In this document: positions 55,588 through 64,000 of the stretch, one piece after another
How positions within the stretch are numbered: the first letter of the stretch is position 1
Layout of the letters: each line of letters starts with the position of its first letter
Assembly (NCBI RefSeq): GCF_019059575.1
Contig: NW_024881539.1
Location: 1,302,001 to 1,366,000 of the forward strand
Length of the DNA stretch: 64,000 nucleotides
From: Amphibalanus amphitrite
Lineage: Eukaryota > Arthropoda > Thecostraca > Balanomorpha > Balanidae
Reading direction: 5' to 3'
Translations under genes and position numbers: made by a program
Notes under the pieces: model-generated
The model's database searches: none
Told to the model about the DNA's origin: nothing
Seen by the model: only the letters and a program-made list of their open reading frames with translations

Positions 55588-56766
55588 CCCGCGCGGGGCT
55601 GGGGTCTCCAGCCGAACGCGCGGGGCTGGGGGGGGGGGTAAATTTTACCCCCTCCTGTTATCTCCCGAACTAATGGTCCGATTTGGAAAATTCAAACGCC
55701 AATCGAAAGCTCTCATCACGAAATACTAAAAACATGTACTTAATTTAAAGTTTGAGGTCAAGGTCAAGGTCAGGTCAAGGGTACAAATTGCAAGTTTCTA
55801 CAGTATCGGCCTTGCACCGTAGTTGCCGAAGAATGGAGTCATGGACTGAGACTGATCGCCCAAAACGTGTTCTTAGGCTACCAAGACAATATTCGTTGCA
55901 TACAATATCATTCAGAGGTCAAGGTCAAGGTCAGGTCAGGTCAGGTCAGGTCACCAAAAAACAAAATATAGAAAAGGGCATGTGCGACACATGTTTTATG
56001 GGTCATTTTACTCATAGAATTCAATAGGCACACTCAATAAGTGATATGGACCACCTCTGGATGAATTTCAGGTCGAGGTCTGGTCAAGGTCAGGTCAAGT
56101 GAGGTCAAATTTTGAAGTTGGTTGTTAAGGCCTAAAAAGGTGTCTATCTGATGCAGTTTTTCACGGCCAATCGAATGGTGCTATTTTTGTTTCCGTACGA
56201 GGTCTAGAACTTCCAAAAAAGTCATTTTTCAAAAAAATTGTGTGTCGTGACGTCATAAAATTTTGAATAACTCCCACATTTTTGAACCGATTCTTCTAAA
56301 ATTTGGTATGTAGGTGCACATAGACCACTTCTCTGACATATATTCCGGTTTTTTCGATAGACTCAAAATTTTGGATTTTATAATGATTTTCCCAAAAAAG
56401 TCAGTTTTTTGAAAAAAAATTAGGCCAAAATCCAAAATTTTCAAAAAACCGAGATAGCCATTTGATAGACAAAGTAAAATTACGTATAACCTTTTTTGTT
56501 ACGTCTTGATTCCTTTAAAAATGAAGATGTTAGCGGCGTTTGAACTTTTGCCGTTTTTGAGGCGAAAATGGCGAACATGACGTCACTAAAACGTCAATTT
56601 CTCAAAAATTTTCCGACGGATTTCGCTCAAATTTTCAGGGAACGTGTCAAATTGATGTAAGAAAAGGTACTGAAAGTTTGGCGGTGCTGCGCGCCGCCGT
56701 TTTTGAGATATCGCAAAAATTCGCGAGGGGGGGGTAAAATTTACCCCCCCCCCAGCCCCGCGCGGG
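55588..56766. mobile_element. PBL8: TTAA-flanked piggyBac-like MITE
   Basis: TTAA at 55584..55587 and 56767..56770; inverted ends CCCGCGCGGGGCTGGGG. Hairpins GGGGTAAATTTTACCCC and GGGGTAAAATTTACCCC. The left end is the long type: GCGCGGGGCT recurs exactly 27 bases inward (55591 and 55618). Runs of (A)AGGTCA occur at 55753..55780 and 55915..55955. Length is 1,179 bp. Interior is homologous to PBL6. Non-coding. Confidence 0.85.
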
Positions 56767-56887
56767 TTAACATATCAATAGCAGTAGCAAATACATAGAT
56801 GTGAATATACAACATAAAATGGGTCTTTTGAGGGCTGTATCATGCGCGACGCCATTATCGGAAGTCCTTTTTGGTGTGCATTATTAA

Positions 56888-57365
56888 AGGGACCCTCCCA
56901 CCTTAACATTAGATTTGAGTTGAGATAGCCAAAATGGGGTCCCTGGCTCACAATTACCGGTTTCGGCACTCACAACATCGAGAAATGCCTTAAATCGGAA
57001 ATATTGAATTTCAAAATTGCAGCATTTTGATTCAGAGGGGCTAATGCTTAGGAATACCCCTCTGAATGTGTGACGTCAGCGCAGATATCTAACGATTTTT
57101 AAATGTTTGACTAAAACGTTTTGTAGCACGCGTTGGTATATGCTATTTGCGCGCAACATCTGCCGCAAACGCCGCACTTCTAAAATAAAGTCGCTAGAAA
57201 CAGCGGAGATCCCAAAAAAGTAAACAAAAGTAAAAGTCTAATAACTTGAAAACCGGTGAATATTTTTCGGTGAAATTTGGTAGATATTTGTTTTCGCTCT
57301 TTCTGAACCGAGCGACATCACTTTCATGCCAATTCATAAACTTTTTTGAATGTGGGAGGGTCCCT
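56888..57365. mobile_element. TTAAAGGGACC MITE, copy 2
   Basis: 478 bp, TTAA at 56884..56887 and 57366..57369, closely similar to copy 1 throughout (shared phrase GATTTGAGTTGAGATAGCCA). Both copies are in the same orientation. Confidence 0.8.
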
Positions 57366-57369
57366 TTAA

Positions 57370-59170
57370 ATGGTGCTGAGCGGCCGGAGCGAAGAGAGTG
57401 CGCTGGGGGAATTCAAGATAAAGAAAGTACCGCACCACTGCATTTATGGATCTGATGCAGGCATTTAGCGATATGTCACAGCCAGATACCAGCCCAGCAA
57501 CACATCCATGCCGTGGCTTACCCACCCTGGCCGTTTTTATCAATAAATCTTCCTGTTTGGTGTGGGACAGCACACCTAACCATGGACATCCACATATAGA
57601 GGTCTTTGGGCCAGCTTGCATAAGCTATAAAGCTGATATTAAACTCGCATCAGCTGCTCCCCAAAAGCGAAAATCCATAGCATGCATTAAAAATGCACTT
57701 CAGTGAAACTAGTAGTTACGTTACAACCGAGTGGATTACTTACAGATACTAGCAGCACTGAACATTCTGAAAGAATGTCATATTTGGTGTGATTGTGTGA
57801 ATTATTAAATGGTCGTCCATGATCGCGACGGCCCATTGGGCAGCGTGTCCATTCATAAACCACTACCCGACCATAGCCGCTAGCCATTGGACGCACGTCT
57901 TTTATAGACACGCATAAAGCATGCATGAAAGCTGTTCTGCAGTGAAGTTCATTTTAAATATCAAGACAACTCAAGCAGTCGGGCAAGGCACCTGGTATGC
58001 GAAATCATTTGCATGATTGTCCTCCCTTTGACATCAGAATGGTGCATTAGCTGGTTGGTAGTTAACCAACATTCTGGATATGCGCAGTCTTCGCTGTTCC
58101 CTCATGCCCTGCGATTATGCTTACATATATTCGTAAATTTATTAGTAAAAGCGCAACTAGAGACGCCAACGCTCACATTTTTTTGAAGGCTGATGGATCG
58201 GTGTCTTGTTGCCTGGTGGGCAGCGGTCAGTACGCCTTCCTTCAAACTTGGCTGGCGATTAGTAGCTATGTGTCTACCACTGCAGGTGTATGATTAGGCT
58301 AGGCGAGTGATCATGTCGCTAAGAGACAAACATAAACAGACGTAAGGCCCAACTTTTGGAATCCTTGACCACTGCACCATGGACATGCCGCTCATAAGTG
58401 GTGGCCGGCTACGCTTCGTATATTACATGTTTTGCCTCAATTAGGCTCCGCTCTCACTTTCATCATTGATTTCCTCGACCAATAATAATCAAAAAGTGAT
58501 TTTGAAAATGTTGAAATAAAAAAGCAAAAATTTTACAATGGCAAAAAGAATACAACTCACCATGCGAGTAATACAATATTCCATATTATATTGCCCAGCT
58601 GTGACAAAACTACACTGAAAACAATTTCACCCGAAGCTGGCGAATTAAGCGTTGCTCTGCGGGTAGTATATGTGTATTAACTTGCCATGTCCAGATTCTA
58701 GCTAGAGGGTAAGCAGACTTGCCTGCCTTATTACTCGTAAATATGCACTGTACCCACAGTCTGCAGTAAGGTAGCTACCCAGCACCGGATATTGTCCCCG
58801 CGGGTGTCGAGTCATTGGCACAGCCCTCACTCAAAGAGTTGGAACTACTCGAGGTATCGTAAACGCGTATCCTTGGATGGCGAACCTTTACATAACCTGC
58901 CCTGAAGGAGTTGGATCTACTGTTACAACTAGATGGCGTTGTCTCATACAGTTTTGAATTACAACAATTTTTTAACTTTTTTTGAACCAATGATATGTTG
59001 GCACATTGTTTGGCGGTTTTCAAGTGGGGGCGAAAGTACAATTGTTAGGGTGCATCCTTAAAACCTCTGCAATATTCATCACGGGACGATTGGCAACGCT
59101 TTTTCTTCCAAAACTACCAAGTGAGACCATTTTGATTCTTATATAGGTCACGAAAGCAGTGGCCACAGAA
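57370..59170. other. No recognised feature
   Basis: Short frames only; no protein similarity or terminal repeats recognised. Confidence 0.4.
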
Positions 59171-59325
59171 GGGACAGGCTAAGGTGATCGTTAGCATTTT
59201 GCTGGCATTTCACGGGTACTGTTTGAGCTCTTTCCTCGCGCACGCACTCCTATCTTCCCCGTTGATATCAACTGTTCCCATCCTTGACCCTTCACTGTCT
59301 ACACCCAACTTCCGTTTGCCCCATC

Positions 59326-60543
59326 ATGGGGAAGCGGCGCCGTCAGCGCCCGCTTTCTGATTCCTGCTCCGACTCTGACACCGACTCTCCTCCCGTCTCG
59401 AATCCCTCTCCTGACCCTGCTCCTGCCTCCATGGAAACCGACTCCCGCCCAACCGTTACCCCTCCCTCCTCCACCCACCCCTCGGCTGCCCTACCCGGTA
59501 CTGACCCTCGCTCGTCCTCCGACCACGCCCGGACCTCTGACCTTTGCTCGACCTCTGACCCCGCCCTGGACTCCGACCCTCGCTTGTCTGCCGACCACGC
59601 CCGGATCTCTGACCCTCGCCCGTCCAACGACCACTCCCGGAGCTCTGACCCGCGCACGAACTTTGATTACTCACCTGCCTGTGCCACCGCTGATCGCTCT
59701 TCTGACGAGCCTTACTTAGCTTCGAACGGTTCTTACCTGGTCGTTAAGCCTTGCGATAGTGAAGTTTCCTTCCGGAGGATCAACGTGTTCTGGCCACAAA
59801 AACAGGTAGACGCCATATGCGGTCCATGCGATGTAGACATCGAGGCACCGGCGAACGGTACTCTGATCATTAAAACGAACTCACGCAAACACACCAAGGC
59901 ACTCCTGAAGACTACGACTTTCTGCGGCAAGAAGGTCACCGTTTCGCTCCATCACGCTCGGAACTCTTGCAAAGGAACTATTTTCGCTCCCGAACTCCGC
60001 CATATGACCGAAGACGAGATCCTGGCCGAACTTAGAGGGGACGGGGTGACCCACATCCGACGTCTGACCACGTTCCGTGATGGCCAACGGCGTGACACGA
60101 GTCTCTTAGTCCTTACTTTCGACTTCACCACTCTGCCGGAAAGTATCGTGATTGGCTGGCTGAAAAAGGATATCCGAGTTTTCGTCCCGAACCCGCTTCG
60201 CTGCTACAAATGCCAACGCTTTGGACACGGTAGCTCCTCCTGCCGGCAGACTGCTCGCTGCCCCAAGTGCGGTGAGGCTCCTCACGAGGGTTCTCCCTGC
60301 ACTTCCCCTGTCTCGTGCCTAAACTGCGGAAGCCCAGACCACACCGTCTCATCCTCTCAGTGCCCGACCTGGAAAAAAGAAAAAAGCATCTGTGAACTCA
60401 AAGCCAAAGCTGACATCTCTTACCCCGAGGCCCGCCGTCGCGTGGAAGCCCAAACCACAACACCAACACCCGGTAGGTCTTACGCTAAGGCTGCCAGCAC
60501 CCAGACAACCTCTTCCAGCACACAGACTGACAGAGGTCGATAA
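59326..60543 (+). pseudogene. LINE ORF1 (Gag-like, CCHC), broken
   Basis: Starts MGKRRRQRPLSDS. A Ser/Asp/Pro-rich region with repeated SDPR/SDHAR units is followed by an RNA-binding-like domain and three CCHC-type knuckles (CYKCQRFGHGSSSC, CPKCGEAPHEGSPC, CLNCGSPDHTVSSSQC), the hallmark of ORF1 in I/jockey-type LINEs. The frame ends early at 60541. In the +1 frame, coding-like sequence continues to the insertion at 60593, and beyond it to 62138. A one-base frameshift near 60530 and the inserted block have therefore disabled ORF1. Confidence 0.8.
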
Positions 60544-60592
60544 AATGCTTGGAGTTGCTCCAACGAACATCTTAGTCCCATCACTGTCTCCA

Positions 60593-61690
60593 ACTTAGCC
60601 CTCGCCTGGCGGGAGGGGGGGATGCAGCCTCCTTAAGTTTTTTTTTGTAAAAGGTGGTGTCGCGTAGCGCCGCAAAATTTGGCACAACGTCTGGGAATGA
60701 GCCTCTTGCGACATATCCTGAAAATTTCAAGTGCCAGTCATTTCAGGACCTGGACTATGACTATGAAAAGTACGACCAGTATTGGTACTCACACCTTTCC
60801 TTTGAATTAGACGGATAAACAGGCGCCATGCCTATAAATTTGCCCAAGCAAATGATATGCTAGATGAACAATGCATGCACAACTGTCTAATCACTGCCAA
60901 TTGCCGCGTCGGCACACCGGCATCTCCTCACCTTCTCCCCACACGGCCTTGACTCCCCAACTCACACCATCACACTACTGCGTACGGTGACCGGTCACAC
61001 GGTGGATCTGAATGCCTACGTTTTCATGCCAAAGTCTGAAACAACTAACGATTATCATCAGCGTAGAAATGTTGAAATTTAGCATTTTAAAGCTTTTAAC
61101 TTAAAACTTTATAAGTGTGTTTTAACGCACTTGTCCTTATTGATTGAGAAAAGAGCGCACTTTTGATCGTATTACCTTCTACGAAGTAACGCAATCGAAG
61201 TGTGATTCCGGTCCACTGTGCGTTTTCAGGCGCGCTCGATAAAACACCCAGGCCTGGAGAAAGTTGGAAGGGTGATTTTCTGATCCTCCTTACCACAAAA
61301 TGACCCTAAGCGAAAAAATGCCCGCGGGGCGCTGCCAACGCGTGCCAGCGGCCCTGCTAGTAAGGGCGAAAATCAATGCATGTGTATGCGGAGCACACCC
61401 TTAGCGCTACGCTGCCTCCTTGGAGACACCTGGAGAAACCTCTGCCGGCAGAAGGGTCAGGTCCCTCGCAGACGGCGCGGCACGGCGGGAGCTTAGCGGG
61501 TGGCCTAGCCGGAAAGAGGATAAAAATAGCCGACTGGCCCGACCCAGCGAGTGGTGACCGAAGGGTGACCAGGAGTGAATGAGGGAACATACACGCGGTA
61601 CCGAGCAGCCGATAACAGCACCGGACGATTAGAAAGTCATAAGTCAATGCTGTATTTTAGGCGTAAGGAAGCATCCATGTAGACGGGCGG
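60593..61690. mobile_element. Unclassified 1.1-kb insertion in LINE ORF1
   Basis: The same 10 bases, ACTGTCTCCA, flank it at 60583..60592 and 61691..61700. Near the left edge TTAG precedes CCCTCGCCTGG, a G-run and GATGCAGCCTCC, which looks like a PBL terminus. No matching TTAA right end is seen, and a 10-bp duplication does not fit piggyBac. The right edge has weak inverted similarity (GGATGCTTCCTTA on the complement). It may be a composite of two insertions. Confidence 0.55.
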
Positions 61691-61691
61691 A

Positions 61692-62138
61692 CTGTCTCCA
61701 GCTCTTCCAAGTATTGCTAATATCTTGCTCCAACGAGCGTTGGCACGTTGGAAGTTTTATCGACCACTGCAGACTGAGCCGATCGCCGCGCTACCTCCTC
61801 TGGAGCTGCTGCGGCCTCTGAGCCCCGAACCGATCGCCACCACGAGCACGACTCAGACGTCTGAAGTCCCTGATGAACAGATGCCGTCCCCTCCCGACTC
61901 CCAGCCAGCTGTCTCTCCCGAGATTGCGCAGAAGCCGAAGTCTGTTGGAGCAAGCCGCTCCACTGGCTGGATAAAAGTCCAGAGGTCGAGTGGCGCTCGC
62001 CCAAAACCCTCCCATCACACGGATGAACAGTCTAAAGATCGCCAGCCACGACCACCGATTCGGGTGGCGATGGGGCGTAACCGCGCGTCGAGCTGGGCCT
62101 CGCCCAGCCGTGGAAGATCTTCGCGTCCACAATCATGA
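61692..62138 (+). pseudogene. LINE ORF1, 3' part
   Basis: The frame open from the insertion border, with Ser/Pro/Arg-rich sequence ending RSSRPQS and TGA at 62136..62138, is the C-terminal end of the split ORF1. It overlaps the ORF2 start codon (ATGA). Confidence 0.65.
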
Positions 62139-64000
62139 ATCCGCACACCATGCTGCAATGGAATTGTCGTGGCCTGCTTTCTAAGTGGGCCGAAATAAAA
62201 AACTTCTTCTCGGTACTTACTCCGGTACTGATTGCTCTCCAAGAAACTTGGTTTTTACCAACCGACCAGTATAATTTTCAACTTTCTAATTACACATTAT
62301 ACAGACACGATGAGCTCTACGGAGAGCGCCGACACGGTGGTGTGGCGCTTTACATACAAAATGATTACACACATAGTTTACTTGATATCCAAACAGAATT
62401 ACAAGCCGTCGCATGTACGATGTATATGAATGGCAGGGACGTAGACGTATGCAGTATTTACATTCCTCCGGATTTCGATAACTCCGAACTCCTTCGGCAG
62501 CTCAACCATCTTGTTCAGCAATTCGAACATCCATTTCTTCTTCTCGGTGACTTTAACGCCCACAGTCCAGCTTGGTGGGATGAACAACTGTTGGATGGTA
62601 GAGGCAAAATAATCGAAGACTTTCTTGACATTCATAGGCTGGTGACACTTAATCTTAACCAGCCCACACATTTCAATTTGTCACATAATACTGAGTCTTC
62701 CATCGACTTATCTATTTCTTCTCCATGCTTAGCCACTTGGTTCCAGTGGTCGGTAGACGGCGACATCCACGACAGCGACCATTATCCGATTTCTCTTCGT
62801 TTTAATTTTCCAGTCGCCGGGGTCTCTTCTTTTTCACCTAGGTGGAATCTAAATAAGGCGGATTGGGTCAAGTTTACTGAGTTGTGTGAACTTGAGCTCA
62901 ATGAACACCTAGATCATCCAGTAGACAATATTTCTTACATTACTGAAACAATTATCTCAGTGGCAAACCGCTGTATCCCATTAACCAAGCCATGCCGGAA
63001 AGCCAACCCGGTACCATGGTGGACTCCTGCTGTCCGACAAGCTGTGGCAAAGAGAAAGCGAGCTTTTCGAGCATATTTACGGCACCGTACAGATGACGCA
63101 TTAATCATCCGAAATAGAGAACGTGCAAATGCACAACGTACTATAAGAACGGCTAAGCGTCAATCCTGGCAACATTTCTTATCATCTTTCACTTCTTCAA
63201 CACCACTTTCTAAGATTTGGGATTTAGTTCGACGGTTGTCAGGGAAACGTGTGAGCGCAACCTTCCCTATTCTGAAGCTCCCAGGAACTGGGGAAACAGT
63301 GAGCGAGCCGAACGACGTCGCGAACTGTCTGGCTGAGACAATCTCCCACACAAGCTCAAACGCAAGATATCGTCCCGGGTTTATCGACACTGCCCGTCAG
63401 CAATTTGTTTTCGATCACAATGTTTTTCTCTCTGATAACAGTGAAGACTACAACGTTCCTTTCACGATGCAAGAATTTAACAAGGCCATAAACTCTTCTG
63501 GTAACACATCAACAGGACCAGACAAACTGCATTATTCCTTCTTTCGCCATATTTCAGATCACTCCAAGCACTTAATTCTACAAACATTCAACGAGCTCTT
63601 CAGCGGACATCTTTTTCCTGAAGATTGGAAAGAAAGCATAGTAGTAGCATTATTGAAACCTGGTAAAGCCCGATACGACCCGAAAAGTTATCGACCTATC
63701 GCAATGTCAAGTTGTTTAGGAAAACTGCTTGAAAGGATGGTTGCATCACGTCTTTCATTTATAAGTCAACAACAGGATATGCTTTCCAAGTTTCAATGTG
63801 GTTTCCGAAACAATCATTCTGCGATTGACCACATAGTTCGCCTTGAAAGTGACATAAGGAAAGGATACAAAAAGAAACATCACACTTTAGCAATTTTTTT
63901 GGACATCAAAAACGCTTTTGATATGGTCCATAAGCCTGCATTAATACACAAAATAGCACAACTTGGCATCAGAGGACATATGGCATTCTATCTCTACAAC
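62135..64000 (+). CDS. LINE ORF2: endonuclease and reverse transcriptase (partial, runs off the window)
   Basis: Open from ATG 62135 to the window end, 622 codons without a stop. It begins MNPHTMLQWNCRGLLSKW, typical of I/jockey-group endonucleases, with LQETWF, RHGGVALYI, LLGDFNAHSPAWW, SSIDLSIS and SDHYPISL. The reverse transcriptase follows with STGPDKLHY, SYRPIAMSSCLGKLLERMV, FQCGFRNNHSAIDHI and the first catalytic block FLDIKNAFDMV; the YADD block lies beyond the window. Its start overlaps the ORF1 stop as ATGA, suggesting coupled re-initiation. I-like or Nimb-like is my best guess for the clade. Confidence 0.88.
   Translation, partial: MNPHTMLQWNCRGLLSKWAEIKNFFSVLTPVLIALQETWFLPTDQYNFQLSNYTLYRHDELYGERRHGGVALYIQNDYTHSLLDIQTELQAVACTMYMNGRDVDVCSIYIPPDFDNSELLRQLNHLVQQFEHPFLLLGDFNAHSPAWWDEQLLDGRGKIIEDFLDIHRLVTLNLNQPTHFNLSHNTESSIDLSISSPCLATWFQWSVDGDIHDSDHYPISLRFNFPVAGVSSFSPRWNLNKADWVKFTELCELELNEHLDHPVDNISYITETIISVANRCIPLTKPCRKANPVPWWTPAVRQAVAKRKRAFRAYLRHRTDDALIIRNRERANAQRTIRTAKRQSWQHFLSSFTSSTPLSKIWDLVRRLSGKRVSATFPILKLPGTGETVSEPNDVANCLAETISHTSSNARYRPGFIDTARQQFVFDHNVFLSDNSEDYNVPFTMQEFNKAINSSGNTSTGPDKLHYSFFRHISDHSKHLILQTFNELFSGHLFPEDWKESIVVALLKPGKARYDPKSYRPIAMSSCLGKLLERMVASRLSFISQQQDMLSKFQCGFRNNHSAIDHIVRLESDIRKGYKKKHHTLAIFLDIKNAFDMVHKPALIHKIAQLGIRGHMAFYLYN

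Overview
The window is eukaryotic and most likely from an arthropod. Genes are split by GT-AG introns. Two of the small-gene promoters have a TATA box 25-35 bases upstream of a TCAGT/TCAGG-type initiator, and the host coding exons are GC-rich. The secreted-protein family resembles the arthropod DM4/DM12 type. A crustacean would fit, but nothing in the sequence settles it. There is no prokaryotic organisation, and no tRNA, rRNA or CRISPR array was seen. Most of the 64 kb is mobile DNA.

Host genes. (1) A trio of short secreted proteins: gene C (minus; first exon near 26.5 kb, coding exons 25352..24991 and 19345..19174), gene A (plus, CDS 28847..29362) and gene B (minus, CDS 54419..53904). A and B are nearly identical from the splice acceptor of exon 2 through the 3' flank but have unrelated promoters, first exons and introns. 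(2) A Cys-loop ligand-gated ion channel on the plus strand, assembled from nine exons between 32054 and 51712. Exon phases agree at every junction and give 422 residues with signal peptide, Cys loop and M1-M4. Its 14.7-kb first intron holds a nest of LTR retrotransposons.

Layout. 0-5.3 kb: a hairpin repeat, then a 20-bp GC-rich minisatellite interrupted by a non-autonomous hAT element with an 8-bp target duplication. 5.3-9.6 kb: a TTAA-flanked palindromic element holding two further elements. 11.2-13.7 kb: two more TTAA elements. 13.7-18.8 kb: an intact Ty3/gypsy element with LTRs that look identical. 19.2-26.6 kb: gene C, whose long intron holds a CR1/L2-like LINE inside a minisatellite built from copies of the gene's own splice acceptor. 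28.4-29.6 kb: gene A. 30.2-51.7 kb: a TTAA element and then the ion-channel gene. Intron 1 of that gene carries a gypsy-like element (34296..45315) with an intact Pao/BEL element (38799..45018) inserted in its gag. 52-57.4 kb: two copies of a short MITE, gene B and another TTAA element. 59-64 kb: an I/jockey-like LINE with a broken ORF1 and an ORF2 that runs off the window.

The two patterns most worth following are these. First, a family of eight TTAA-flanked elements with terminal GC hairpins, one end carrying a repeat at a nearly fixed 27-bp offset (piggyBac-like geometry), and interiors dense in AGGTCA nuclear-receptor half-sites. Second, short repeats in three introns of two genes that copy the adjacent splice junction (one acceptor, two donors), leaving rows of decoy splice sites. 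All coordinates and comparisons were made by eye; no alignment or database search was run.
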